Notes: generated by a model not told the origin, from the sequence alone. Positions 56,232 to 64,000 are shown, numbered from the stretch's first letter. The stretch is DNA of 64,000 nucleotides from Paracoccaceae bacterium (GCA_004153385.1 SDAL01000002.1:186001-250000); one strand, 5' to 3'. Numbers and translations: made by a program.

Positions 56232-56585
56232 GGGGCCTGCTTTCTGGGTGGTGGTAAAGATGTGCCGCTCCAACAGACGGGGATCGCTGTTGGCAATCGA
56301 CGGATGCTGTCCGAGCTGTGGCGGGTTGTGGCAAAATATTCCGACAATTCAGTGACATTTCCAGCCAAAAAACCATAGGCAAGGCTTCACAGCCGCGTGA
56401 TGTGCGGTGAGGTTTCTGACCGCCTGAGGATGTGACGGAGAGGGGGGGGTGATTTTACCGCGGCATCGAGCCGCGATAAAATCAGGCGGGGGCCTTGCCC
56501 CCTTCGGCGCGAGTGTCAGACGCAGGTGCGTGCCACTGCGGCCCGCACGCCCTGAAAACCGGGGCACGGGGCCGTTTGTCGCGCG
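56232..56585. other. Non-coding gap with inverted repeats between cpdB and the thioesterase gene
   Basis: No gene is seen in these 354 bases. There is a 15-base dyad with one mismatch at 56450-56484 (TGATTTTACCGCGG and CCGCGATAAAATCA), followed by a GGGGG/CCCCC hairpin at 56488-56502. They probably end the thioesterase transcript or form a small repeat element. The cpdB promoter should be at the left end. Confidence 0.5.
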
Positions 56586-57083
56586 TTATGCAGGGGCATT
56601 TTGAATAAAGCAGGTGCACGATCCCTGACCATATAGCTTTTGGTCGGCGTCGCCGCGGATCTCGCCTGTGGCCACGCCGGTGGAGCGGCCGATATGGCTC
56701 AGCGTGGCTGTGATGATCACTTCGGTACCGGGGCGGATCGCACGGATCAGGTTGATCTTGTATTCGATGGTCGACTGGAACTGGCCCTGTTGCAATGCTG
56801 AAATCACCGCCATCGACATGCAGCTGTCCAGCACCATGCCGTACCAGCCCCCTTGGGTGGAGCCGAAGGCATTGCTTTGATCGTGATCGGGAAAACCGCG
56901 GCATGTGACTTTGCCGTATTCTGCCGCAATCAAACGGAAATTCATGGCTTTTGCCACGGTTGGATGCGGGGCCGTGCCATTAATAATACGCCGCACATAC
57001 GCAAGGCCGGTGTCGGATGTAACGTCTTCGCGCGACAGGAAATCGCCTGCATCTTGGGCGAAAAGGGCGGAATCATGCGACAT
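56586..57083 (-). CDS. PaaI/hotdog-fold acyl-CoA thioesterase
   Basis: A 165-residue hotdog-fold protein. The GG-WYG-MVLDSCMSMAVIS segment (FGSTQGGWYGMVLDSCMSMA) near residue 75 forms the central helix, followed by EYKINLIRAIRPGTEV, typical of PaaI-like thioesterases that hydrolyse acyl-CoA. An AGGAG site precedes ATG 57083. It follows metF on the same strand after 92 bases. Substrate unknown. Confidence 0.85.
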   Translation of the reverse strand: MSHDSALFAQDAGDFLSREDVTSDTGLAYVRRIINGTAPHPTVAKAMNFRLIAAEYGKVTCRGFPDHDQSNAFGSTQGGWYGMVLDSCMSMAVISALQQGQFQSTIEYKINLIRAIRPGTEVIITATLSHIGRSTGVATGEIRGDADQKLYGQGSCTCFIQNAPA

Positions 57084-57175
57084 ATGGTTCTCCTGTATAA
57101 GACTTGACTATAGGAGGAACGTCGCCGCGCGAAAGAGGATATCTGCCAGCTGAACGGCGCGGGGCCGCGGGCTGT

Positions 57176-58042
57176 TCAGGCCACCTTGTCCAATCCCAGA
57201 TCGGGGGCGATGCCGAGCGACTGGCAGACCTTGCCTGTGAGCGTCGGCCGGTTGAGCGTGTAGAAATGCAGATCCTCGACCCCGCCGTCCAGCAGATCGG
57301 CACATAGTTTCGTGCACAGATCATGGGCCAGGGGGGCCTCGTTTTGCTGCGCGGCCTCGGACGCGAATGCCTCCTCGACCCAAGTCGGAATGGAGGTACC
57401 ACAGCTTTGCGCGAAGCGTTTTGCGCCTTTCCAGCCCTGAATCGGCAGGATGCCCGGGATGATTTTCGCGCGCACGCCCTCTTTCTCGCACAGGTCGCGG
57501 AAGCGGAAGAAGGTCTCGGCCTCAAAGAAGAACTGTGTGATGGAGGAAGTGGCGCCTGCATCGCATTTGCGCTTGAGCCAGCGCACATCGGCCAGAGTGT
57601 CGGCGCTGTCGGGATGGGGCTCAGGGTAGGCGCCACAGCGGATCTTGAACCGCCCGTCGCGTGCGAGCGCCTCGATCAGATCAACAGAGGAGGCAAAGCC
57701 TTCGGGATGGGCGGTGAACCGTTCGGCCCCTTTGGGCGCATCGCCACGCAAAGCGACCAGCTCTGTCACCCCGGCCTGTGCGTAGTTCTCGACGATCTCC
57801 ATCGTTTGCGCGCGCGTGGCGTTCACACACGTCAGATGCGCTGCCACATCCAGCCCGTAATTGCGCCCGATCGTGGTTACGGCCTCATGGGTCAGCTTGC
57901 GTGTGGTCCCACCTGCACCATAGGTCACAGACACAAATTCAGGCTGCATCGGCGAGAGAACGCGCACCGTATCCCAAAGGCGGAACGAGGCCTCCAGTGT
58001 TTGCGGCGGAAAGAACTCAAAGCTGATTTTAGGCGTGCCCAT
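57176..58042 (-). CDS. metF: 5,10-methylenetetrahydrofolate reductase
   Basis: FAD enzyme of 288 residues making 5-methyltetrahydrofolate for methionine synthesis. The N-terminal KISFEFFPPQ holds the catalytic Glu, VSVTYGAGGTTRKLT near residue 43 and AHLTCVNATRAQTMEIV near residue 70 are family segments, and ITQFFFEAETFFRF near residue 170 completes the barrel. ATG 58042 has AAGGGA upstream; the frame is open further but without homology. Divergent from the MetR-like gene, which suggests control by it. Confidence 0.94.
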   Translation of the reverse strand: MGTPKISFEFFPPQTLEASFRLWDTVRVLSPMQPEFVSVTYGAGGTTRKLTHEAVTTIGRNYGLDVAAHLTCVNATRAQTMEIVENYAQAGVTELVALRGDAPKGAERFTAHPEGFASSVDLIEALARDGRFKIRCGAYPEPHPDSADTLADVRWLKRKCDAGATSSITQFFFEAETFFRFRDLCEKEGVRAKIIPGILPIQGWKGAKRFAQSCGTSIPTWVEEAFASEAAQQNEAPLAHDLCTKLCADLLDGGVEDLHFYTLNRPTLTGKVCQSLGIAPDLGLDKVA

Positions 58043-58094
58043 GACTGTATCCCTTTTCACTGAGGCTCTTGTGCCAGTTTTGCGAATGTGAGAC

Positions 58095-58126
58095 AAACTC
58101 ATACTTCTCAAGAACTACATGAGTTT
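58095..58126. promoter_or_regulatory. Inverted repeat in the metF/metR-like gap
   Basis: AAACTCAT (58095-58102) and ATGAGTTT (58119-58126) are perfect eight-base arms with a 16-base spacer that contains TTCTCAAGAA. The position between a divergent LysR-type gene and metF is where MetR-type operators are expected. Confidence 0.5.
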
Positions 58127-58133
58127 CATTACA

Positions 58134-59039
58134 ATGCATCTTGAATTGAGGCACCTGCGCACGATCAAGGCGATCCATGATGCCGGTGGTTTGGCGCGCG
58201 CGGCCGATCAGCTGCATATAACACAAAGCGCGCTTTCGCACCAGATAAAGGGCCTTGAGGATCAGGCGGGGATGGAGTTGTTCGTGCGCCGTTCGCGACC
58301 GATGAAGCTATCTGCGGCAGGCCAAAAGCTGTTGCGGCTGGCGGAACGGATCCTGCCGGAGGTCCGCGCGACCGAAGACGAGTTTTCCGCCCTGCGTCAG
58401 GGGCGTGCGGGCCGGCTGCATATCGCGATCGAATGCCATGCCTGTTATGACTGGCTGTTTCCGGTGCTGGAGCAGTTTCGCCGGAGCTGGCCGGAGGTCG
58501 ATATCGATATCCGCCCCGGTCTGGCGTTTCGCGCCCTGCCGGCTTTGCAACAAGAGGAGGTGGATCTTGTGATCTCCTCGGACCCTGATGCGCTGGACGG
58601 GATCACCTTCAATCCGCTTTTCGATTATGCGCCGACCTTCATCGCCGCAGCCAACAGTCCGCTTGCCGGAAAACCCTTTGTCGAGGCAAGCGATTTCGCG
58701 GACCAAACCCTGATCACCTATCCGGTTGACCGTGCGCGTTCAGATATCTTCTCGGGCCTTCTGACGCCCGCGCGTGTGGAGCCCAAAGCCCACCGGCAGG
58801 TAGAACTGACCGCTGTGATCTTGATGCTGGTGGCGGCAGGGCGCGGTGTGGCAGTGCTGCCCGACTGGGTCCTGCGCGAGGCCAAATACCAGCCCGATTA
58901 CATCACCCGCCCGGTGACAGAAGCCGGGCTGACAAAGCGGCTTTATGCCGCGACCCGTATTGCAGATGCGACCGAGCCGTTCATCGCGCATTTCCTGCGC
59001 TTGGCGCGCACCGAGCCTGTAAAGCTGCAGCGGATCTGA
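58134..59039 (+). CDS. MetR-like LysR-family transcriptional regulator
   Basis: A 301-residue LysR protein. The N-terminal helix-turn-helix is in GGLARAADQLHITQSALSHQ with LEDQAGMELFVRRSRP after it, close to MetR; the C-terminal part is the inducer-binding fold with ECHACYDWLFPVLEQFRR. MetR activates methionine genes with homocysteine as co-inducer. ATG 58134 gives MHLELRHLRTIKAIH, the family N-terminus; ATG 58119, five codons earlier, is an alternative that would place the coding start inside the repeat. Neither has a clear ribosome-binding site. Confidence 0.85.
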   Translation: MHLELRHLRTIKAIHDAGGLARAADQLHITQSALSHQIKGLEDQAGMELFVRRSRPMKLSAAGQKLLRLAERILPEVRATEDEFSALRQGRAGRLHIAIECHACYDWLFPVLEQFRRSWPEVDIDIRPGLAFRALPALQQEEVDLVISSDPDALDGITFNPLFDYAPTFIAAANSPLAGKPFVEASDFADQTLITYPVDRARSDIFSGLLTPARVEPKAHRQVELTAVILMLVAAGRGVAVLPDWVLREAKYQPDYITRPVTEAGLTKRLYAATRIADATEPFIAHFLRLARTEPVKLQRI

Positions 59040-59158
59040 CTACCGTGGGTGCGGGCGGGAGTATGGCGCATCCACGACCTTTTATCGTCGGGGTGGTGAC
59101 CGGGCCGGGCCATTTTGCCCTGCTCGCCGCCAAACCCGCTATTGTAACCCTGAAAAGA

Positions 59159-59186
59159 CTTGGATTCATGCGACCGACAGTATAAG
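59159..59186 (+). promoter_or_regulatory. Candidate suhB promoter
   Basis: CTTGGA, 16 bases, TATAAG, ending 32 bases before the suhB start. The rest of the 179-base gap shows no gene. Confidence 0.45.
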
Positions 59187-59218
59187 CGGACGACCTGAAT
59201 CCGAAGGAGTCCTCCCCG

Positions 59219-60010
59219 ATGCAAGGCAGTGCAAATCTTAACCTCATGATGAAGGCCGCCCGAAAAGCCGGGCGCGCGCTGGTGAAGGACTTCCGCGAGG
59301 TCGAAAACCTGCAGGTGTCCTCCAAAGGTCCCGGCGATTTCGTATCGCGCGCGGACCGCGAAGCGGAGCGGCTGATCAAGGAAGATCTGCGCACCGCACG
59401 CCCCAGCTATGGCTGGGTGGGCGAGGAAACCGGTGAAGAGGACGGGGATGACCCGACCCGCCGCTGGATCGTTGATCCGCTGGACGGCACAACCAATTTT
59501 CTGCACGGCATGCCGCATTGGGCCGTTTCAATCGCGCTGGAGCACAAAGGCGAAGTGATCGCCGGTGTGGTGTTCGATGCCGCGAAAGACGAGATGTTTT
59601 TCGCTGAAAAAGGCATGGGCGCCTATATGAACGAAACGCGGCTGCGTGTGTCGGGACGCCGTAACATGACCGATGCCGTTTTCGCGACAGGTGTACCGTT
59701 TGGTGCCAAGGCGACCTTGCCTGCCACATTGCGCGATTTCGCCCGTTTGATGCCAGTATGTGCCGGTGTGCGGCGTTGGGGGGCAGCGTCTCTCGATCTG
59801 GCCTATGTTGCCGCCGGTCGTTATGACGGATATTGGGAGCGCGAGCTGAAATCATGGGATATGGCCGCAGGCCTGATCTTGGTGAAAGAAGCGGGCGGCT
59901 TTATTTCTGCCGTGCGTGAGGGGCGTGAGATCTTCGACGATAACTCCGTCATCGCCACCAATGCCGACATGTTCGATCCCCTGACCAGAATTTTGCGCAA
60001 GGCCGAATAA
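59219..60010 (+). CDS. suhB: Inositol-1-monophosphatase family protein
   Basis: A 263-residue metal-dependent phosphatase. Metal-binding motifs are GEETGEEDGDD near residue 66, WIVDPLDGTTNFLHG near residue 82 and the late LKSWDMAAGLILVKEAGG near residue 213. SuhB hydrolyses inositol phosphates and in E. coli also takes part in rRNA antitermination complexes. AAGGAG lies before ATG 59219. Length and motifs are complete. Confidence 0.92.
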   Translation: MQGSANLNLMMKAARKAGRALVKDFREVENLQVSSKGPGDFVSRADREAERLIKEDLRTARPSYGWVGEETGEEDGDDPTRRWIVDPLDGTTNFLHGMPHWAVSIALEHKGEVIAGVVFDAAKDEMFFAEKGMGAYMNETRLRVSGRRNMTDAVFATGVPFGAKATLPATLRDFARLMPVCAGVRRWGAASLDLAYVAAGRYDGYWERELKSWDMAAGLILVKEAGGFISAVREGREIFDDNSVIATNADMFDPLTRILRKAE

Positions 60011-60141
60011 TCGGCCACAGGCCGCTGCTTGAAATCGACCGGAGTGAGGCGCGACAGGGGATCCGGTCGCGCCTTTTGCTTGTTCAGTTAATATTCATTG
60101 CTTTTTGCCACGCTGCCGCCATGGAGAAGCGAGGATGAGGC

Positions 60142-60783
60142 ATGCAATACGAATTCCTACGAGCATCGCTGGATGTGGCCCCCAGCGTTGAGGGTGGGGC
60201 CGGGCATCCGTTGTATACGGCTGTGCTGCTGGCGGTGGTGGAGGTGGGCCGCGCCGCCCGCGATGTTGCGATCTCTGTTTCAGGCGAGGCTGCGGCGCAC
60301 GCGCGTGTGGCGCGGATCAAGCGGCTGCTGGTCGGGGTTGAGGGGCAGATTGCCGAAAGGGGGGTCGGTCCGTCTACCGCCTTGCAAGATGCGGCCGATG
60401 CGCTGTGGGCGGAGTTGTCGAGCGTCGAGACGACCTTGCCGATAGAGATTGCCTTCAGGCATGATCAACGGGACCGGGCGCAGCGCCGGATGCGTTTGGC
60501 GCGGGCCGAATTGCGCGGGCTTATCACCCCCGCCGCCGCAGGACCGTCCTTTCCGATGGGGCAGGAGCTTCGTGATCTGGTGGCAGATGCGATTTGTCGC
60601 CAGATGCCGGAGATCATGGCGCATGCACAGGCAGAAGGACGTGCCAGATGCGCCGGTGCGCCCTTGCCCGATCCCGAGTGTACAGACTTTCACATGACAC
60701 AGCCGGAAGGGTGCGCCGGATGGCAGGCCCAGCGACGGTTGGCGCAAACCGGCGGGCTGGAGGGGGGCGATCAGTTTCCATGA
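60142..60783 (+). CDS. Hypothetical protein, helix-rich, upstream of the TonB operon
   Basis: A 213-residue protein I do not recognise. It is Ala/Arg/Glu-rich and predicted mostly helical, with no signal peptide; one mildly hydrophobic stretch is HPLYTAVLLAVVEVGRAARD near residue 22. The C-terminal part carries several Cys (CRQMPEIM, RCAGAPLPDPEC, EGCAGW), too irregular to call a known finger. A GAGG lies before ATG 60142. It sits 127 bases upstream of exbB and on the same strand; whether it belongs to that system is unknown. Confidence 0.6.
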   Translation: MQYEFLRASLDVAPSVEGGAGHPLYTAVLLAVVEVGRAARDVAISVSGEAAAHARVARIKRLLVGVEGQIAERGVGPSTALQDAADALWAELSSVETTLPIEIAFRHDQRDRAQRRMRLARAELRGLITPAAAGPSFPMGQELRDLVADAICRQMPEIMAHAQAEGRARCAGAPLPDPECTDFHMTQPEGCAGWQAQRRLAQTGGLEGGDQFP

Positions 60784-60850
60784 TATGAGAAGCTCTCTCG
60801 GCTGGTTGGTGGATTTCCGAGTATTTTGATGGGTTTTTTCGAGCCATCGG

Positions 60851-60900
60851 TTGACAAGGTCGCTGATTTTATATTGTTGAGTGAAACACTCTGATAAAAT
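60851..60900 (+). promoter_or_regulatory. Promoter/operator candidate of the exbB-exbD-exbD-tonB operon
   Basis: TTGACA at 60851-60856 is a perfect -35 hexamer, with an AT-rich TATATT/TATTGT stretch following. Overlapping this are ATTTTAT (60866-60872) and ATAAAAT (60894-60900) as outer arms and GAGTG-AAA-CACTC (60879-60891) as an inner hairpin. The nested dyads just before the ribosome-binding site are a likely repressor site; the regulator (iron-type or other) is not identified. Confidence 0.5.
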
Positions 60901-60910
60901 GAGGCGCATC

Positions 60911-61615
60911 ATGGAACCGGAAACTCTGTCCGTCGACCCAGCTGCCGGGATTGACCGGTTGCGTGGATTTCTTGAAATGGGTGGCCCTGCCATCTGGGCA
61001 ATCGCTGCGCTTTCGGTGCTGACGGTCGCACTGATTTTGTGGAAGGTCTGGCGCCTGATGTGGTTTGGCGCGTGGTCAGGTGGACGCCATACCAAAGCCG
61101 CGTTGCGCCAGTGGAAATCGGGGGATCGCGCCGGCGCGATTGCCGGCCTGGACAAGCGCCGCAGCCTGCGTGCGAAGCTGGTGCTGGCAGCGATGCGCGC
61201 GGCGCAAAACCCGCAGTTGGATGATGCCGAGGCCCGCGAGGAAACCGGACGCGAGGCGCGCAACCTTCTGGCCAAGGCGCGAGGCGGTCTGCGCGGGCTG
61301 GAACTGGCGGCGACCATCGGCCCGTTGATCGGCCTTCTGGGCACGGTCACGGGGATGATCTCGGCGTTTCAGGCGCTGCAAGAGGCGGGCGCACGCGCCG
61401 ATCCTTCCACACTCGCAGGCGGCATCTGGGAGGCGCTTTTGACCACCGCTGCCGGGATGGCCGTGGCGATTCCCGCACAGATCGCGCTGACTTGGTTTGA
61501 AAGCATCGTCGATGGGTTGCGCCATGACATGGAAGACAGTGCAACGCAGGTTTTTGTTGCCCATCCCGAGCGTGAAGCGTCGGTCGCGGATGCGCGCCGG
61601 GTTGCGGCCGAGTAA
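60911..61615 (+). CDS. exbB: ExbB/TolQ-type proton channel protein
   Basis: A 234-residue inner-membrane protein with three hydrophobic helices: near residue 25 (AIWAIAALSVLTVALILWKV), near residue 135 (LAATIGPLIGLLGTVTGMIS) and near residue 170 (LLTTAAGMAVAIPAQIAL). The second and third contain the GLLGTV and Thr/Gly/Ala pattern of the ExbB proton pathway. ATG 60911 has GAGG six bases upstream and is preferred over earlier GTG 60881 or ATG 60899. First gene of a four-gene TonB energising operon. Confidence 0.85.
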   Translation: MEPETLSVDPAAGIDRLRGFLEMGGPAIWAIAALSVLTVALILWKVWRLMWFGAWSGGRHTKAALRQWKSGDRAGAIAGLDKRRSLRAKLVLAAMRAAQNPQLDDAEAREETGREARNLLAKARGGLRGLELAATIGPLIGLLGTVTGMISAFQALQEAGARADPSTLAGGIWEALLTTAAGMAVAIPAQIALTWFESIVDGLRHDMEDSATQVFVAHPEREASVADARRVAAE

Positions 61616-61629
61616 ACCGGAAAAAACGG

Positions 61630-62010
61630 ATGTTCAATTTTGCCCCAGATCGCCGCCGCCGCAAGCCTGACCTGACGCCGATGATCGATGTCGTGTTCTT
61701 GTTGCTGGTGTTTTTCATGCTGGCGTCACGTTTCACGCAAGAAACCAGCCTGCCTTTGGCTGCGGCAACCGGGCAGGGCGGCGAGTGGCAAGGTGCGCCG
61801 CGGCTTGTTGATGTGGGCCCCGAGGGTACGGTCGAGCTGAACGGAGTGGAGATGCCGATGGCTGATGTGATGGCGCAGCTGGAGCGCCTGACCGAAAGCC
61901 CGAGTGATCCGGTGATCATCCGCGCCAAAGAGGCTGACCTTCAGGACCTTGTGGGGGTTATGGATCAGCTTGGTGGCGCAGGCTTCGCCCGCTTGATTTT
62001 GGTGGAGTAG
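61630..62010 (+). CDS. exbD: ExbD-type biopolymer transport protein (first copy, Asp retained)
   Basis: A 126-residue protein with a short cytoplasmic N-terminus, one transmembrane helix (LTPMIDVVFLLLVFFMLAS, about residues 16-34) and a periplasmic domain ending in LVGVMDQLGGAGFARLILV. The Asp in MIDVV is the conserved membrane aspartate needed for proton-driven rotation in ExbD. It lies 14 bases past exbB. Confidence 0.88.
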   Translation: MFNFAPDRRRRKPDLTPMIDVVFLLLVFFMLASRFTQETSLPLAAATGQGGEWQGAPRLVDVGPEGTVELNGVEMPMADVMAQLERLTESPSDPVIIRAKEADLQDLVGVMDQLGGAGFARLILVE

Positions 62011-62014
62011 GCCC

Positions 62015-62455
62015 ATGCAATTCGACACCCCGCCCAAACGTACGTCCAACGCGTCACTGTTGCCGATGATCAACGTGGTGTTCTTGCTGCTGATCTTCTT
62101 TCTGATTTCCGCCAAGCTGGCCCCGCCTGAGCCTTTCCCGACAGAGCCGCCGAAATCTGTGGCCGAAGCCGAGGCCGATGGAGAATTTACGGTGCATCTT
62201 GGGGCACAGGGCCAATTAGGGTTTCGCGCGGATGTGGTGGAGCCTGACGGCGATACGGCGGCATTGATCGAGGCGCTGCAAAGCGCGCGCACAGAGTTTT
62301 GCGCCTCCGCCGATTGCGGCGCTACGGCCCCGAAGCTGATGCTGCGTGCCGACCAGCACGTGCCTGCCCAACGTCTGGCTGCGCTTTTGCCGAAGCTGGG
62401 GCAGGCGGGTTTTGCACGCGTAGAACTGGTGACAGGCGCAGGGGGCGGGGTATGA
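62015..62455 (+). CDS. ExbD-type protein (second copy, Asn in place of the membrane Asp)
   Basis: A 146-residue paralogue with the same layout: transmembrane helix SLLPMINVVFLLLIFFLISA (about residues 14-33) and a periplasmic domain ending LLPKLGQAGFARVELVTGAG. The codon at the conserved aspartate position is AAC, giving Asn. The protein is otherwise intact. It starts four bases past the first exbD and its stop overlaps the tonB start (ATGA). Probably it forms a heterodimer with the first ExbD; this is inference. Confidence 0.82.
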   Translation: MQFDTPPKRTSNASLLPMINVVFLLLIFFLISAKLAPPEPFPTEPPKSVAEAEADGEFTVHLGAQGQLGFRADVVEPDGDTAALIEALQSARTEFCASADCGATAPKLMLRADQHVPAQRLAALLPKLGQAGFARVELVTGAGGGV

Positions 62456-63351
62456 AATCCATCCGGATCATAGAGCTTTCGGTATTTGCCGGCCTTGCGG
62501 CTGGGCTGCATGTCGCTGTGTTCGGGCTGATCCCGCAGCAAGCGGGAGCGGTGTCTGCGGGCGCGCAGGGCGATACGCTCGTCAGCCTCGAGGCGGCTGA
62601 TGAAAGCGTGGCAGAAATGGTCGAAAGCTGGGAGACGGTCGAGGCACCACAGCCCGAGGTCAGCCTGCCCGCCACGCCGCCGCAGATGCAGATGCCCGAT
62701 ATCTCGCTGCCGCAAATGGCCGATGCACCTCCAGCCCCGCCCAAGACCGCCGCGCTGGAGACCCCGAAAATGCCCGAGATGCCCGATGATCTCTCGCAGA
62801 TGCCGCCAGAGACGACAGAGGCCCCGCCACCGCCACCCGAACGGTTTGCCCCCGAGCAGTCCGCGCGCCCCAAAGCGCGGCCTGACCGGCCGAAACCGGC
62901 GCCGAAGAAGACCGCCCGACCGCAACAGACGCAGCGTGATGCGCCTGTGCGCGAGAAAGCCTCCACCTCATCAGCGGCCCAGCGAGCTGCGGGGCAAGGC
63001 AATCGCGGGGCGCAAGGCCAGCAGGGACAGGCCAAGGCCGCGACGGTGTCCAAAGCGCAATCGGCCAACTTGCAAGCCCAATGGGGCGCACAGATCCGCC
63101 AGCGGATCGAACGGCGCAAACGCTATCCCAGTGCGGCGCGTGGTGCCTCTGGCCGGGTTGTGGTGCGTGTCAGTGTGACGCGGTCGGGCCAGTTGGCCGG
63201 GGTATCCTTGGCACAATCGTCCGGCAATGGGGCGATAGATCAGGCCGCCGTGCAGGCCGTTCAACGTGCAGGCCGCTTTCCGGCTGCACCCAGCGGGCTG
63301 GGCGGCGCGAGCTACAGCTTTTCCTTGCCAATGACCTTCCAGCGGCGATGA
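62452..63351 (+). CDS. tonB: TonB-family energy transducer
   Basis: A 299-residue protein. One N-terminal membrane helix ([20 protein letters not shown]) is followed by a long Pro/Glu-rich periplasmic spacer (residues about 60-170, with many PPP and MPEMPDD units), a Gln/Gly/Ala stretch, and a C-terminal TonB domain starting [20 protein letters not shown] with [20 protein letters not shown]. It would couple the proton motive force from ExbBD to outer-membrane receptors, none of which is in the window. The frame is open upstream but ATG 62452 is coupled to exbD2. Confidence 0.88.
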   Translation: MKSIRIIELSVFAGLAAGLHVAVFGLIPQQAGAVSAGAQGDTLVSLEAADESVAEMVESWETVEAPQPEVSLPATPPQMQMPDISLPQMADAPPAPPKTAALETPKMPEMPDDLSQMPPETTEAPPPPPERFAPEQSARPKARPDRPKPAPKKTARPQQTQRDAPVREKASTSSAAQRAAGQGNRGAQGQQGQAKAATVSKAQSANLQAQWGAQIRQRIERRKRYPSAARGASGRVVVRVSVTRSGQLAGVSLAQSSGNGAIDQAAVQAVQRAGRFPAAPSGLGGASYSFSLPMTFQRR

Positions 63352-63490
63352 TCTGTGGGCGGCAACGGGTGCCGTAGTTTTGCCAGCCCGTTGCCAAAGA
63401 AAATTTCTGTTCGTAAATGCGCCCCTGATCACGGTATCTTGCTTTGATTGTAATCGCGTCCGTGTCGGACCGCAGATCAAGGAGGAAGCT

Positions 63491-63922
63491 GTGCTTCAAG
63501 GGTTTAAGGATTTCATTGCCAAGGGCAATGTGATGGATATGGCGGTCGGGATCATCATCGGCGCCGCGTTCACGGCGATTGTCAAATCAACGGTGGATGA
63601 TCTTTTGAACCCGTTTATCGGGCTGTTTCTGGGAAGTGTCGATTTCACCAATATGTATTTCGTCCTGTCCGGCACTGTTCCCGATGGTGCCAGCCTTGAT
63701 GCGGCCAGAGAGGCCGGCGCGGCGGTTTTTGCCTATGGCTCTTTTATAACGGCCGTGATCAATTTCCTGATTATCGCCTTCGTTGTGTTCCTGTTGGTGC
63801 GTATGGTTAACCGGATCAAGTCGGTTGCCGAAAAGCCGGACGAGGTGGCACCTGCGGTGAAAACCGGACCAAGCGAATTGGATGTGCTGCTGGACATCCG
63901 TGACGCGCTGAAAAAAGGCTGA
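63491..63922 (+). CDS. mscL: Large-conductance mechanosensitive channel MscL
   Basis: A 143-residue pentameric channel that opens under membrane tension to release solutes on hypo-osmotic shock. GTG 63491 is preceded by AAGGAGG seven bases away and gives [19 protein letters not shown], the family N-terminus; TM1 follows ([20 protein letters not shown]), TM2 is near residue 85 ([20 protein letters not shown]), and the C-terminal helix has the [12 protein letters not shown] pattern. The frame is open further upstream without homology. Confidence 0.95.
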   Translation: MLQGFKDFIAKGNVMDMAVGIIIGAAFTAIVKSTVDDLLNPFIGLFLGSVDFTNMYFVLSGTVPDGASLDAAREAGAAVFAYGSFITAVINFLIIAFVVFLLVRMVNRIKSVAEKPDEVAPAVKTGPSELDVLLDIRDALKKG

Positions 63923-63928
63923 TACCGA

Positions 63929-63965
63929 AGATGTGCGCAACGTCGTTCTTGATTTGCGCACATCT
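63929..63965 (+). terminator. Hairpin after mscL
   Basis: Perfect 12-base arms AGATGTGCGCAA/TTGCGCACATCT around a 13-base loop, seven bases past the stop; no T-run. The remaining 35 bases to the window edge show no gene. Confidence 0.6.
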
Positions 63966-64000
63966 ATCGCGGATTCTTCGAATCCGGACAAAGATCATCG

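Noticed and set aside
55401-56378. A 325-codon plus-strand frame opposite the CpdB-like gene
   Set aside because: Antisense to intact metallophosphatase motifs; no domain recognised.

Overview
The window looks like chromosomal DNA of an alphaproteobacterium of the order Rhodobacterales (Roseobacter/Rhodobacteraceae type). The evidence is the gene order rather than any single gene: ubiB-ubiE / mutM-enoyl-CoA hydratase-rpsT-dnaA-dnaN-recF-gyrB, argH-small lipoprotein-lysA-DUF4175 protein, a zinc-ribbon protein divergent from ftsE-ftsX-plsC, and the alphaproteobacterial flagellin set fliC-flaF-flbT. Most of the DNA is GC-rich; the genus cannot be named from the sequence alone. I see no tRNA or rRNA gene, CRISPR array, insertion sequence or prophage.

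Layout. 1-7.5 kb: TPR protein (cut by the left edge), ispE, polyprenyl diphosphate synthase, small DUF2007 and DUF465 proteins, a methyltransferase, a DMT exporter, and the polyhydroxybutyrate precursor pair phaB/phaA. 7.7-10 kb: an EAL phosphodiesterase divergent from a soluble PAS protein. 10-20.7 kb: TlpA-like thioredoxin, argH, a 30-residue LptM-like lipoprotein, lysA, DUF4175 membrane protein, zinc-ribbon protein, ftsEX-plsC, accA. 20.8-26 kb: GyrI-like protein, a decayed CitE-family lyase pseudogene, an AT-rich regulatory stretch and a D-glutamate utilisation cluster (dgcN, dgcA, D-amino acid aminotransferase, N-formylglutamate amidohydrolase). 26-29.8 kb: pyruvate kinase, rpmI-rplT, pheS. 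29.8-36 kb: an AT-richer flagellar block (DUF1217 protein, flbT, flaF, flagellin, FlgN-like, FlgJ-N, fliK, flgD). 36-48.9 kb: ubiquinone genes, mutM, rpsT, replication genes and a dNTPase. 48.9-58 kb: acyl-CoA synthetase, valS, cyclic-nucleotide phosphodiesterase, thioesterase, metF, all on the minus strand. 58-64 kb: MetR-like regulator, suhB, an orphan protein, an ExbB-ExbD-ExbD-TonB operon and mscL.

How the parts work together. dgcN and dgcA would convert D-glutamate to N-acetyl-D-glutamate and then N-acetyl-L-glutamate, with the aminotransferase as a parallel route. The flagellar block supplies filament, flagellin regulators, rod/hook length control and hook cap, but not the basal body or export apparatus, which must be elsewhere. 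The TonB operon energises outer-membrane uptake, but no receptor is encoded here.

The points most worth a second look are: (1) a multi-hairpin RNA candidate ending in an intrinsic terminator between rpsT and dnaA; (2) the second ExbD, in which Asn replaces the membrane Asp normally needed for proton coupling; (3) the CitE-family pseudogene beside the D-glutamate operon; (4) the 30-residue LptM-like lipoprotein hidden between argH and lysA; (5) a CtrA-like box and leader hairpins upstream of flagellin. No clearly new multi-gene system was found.
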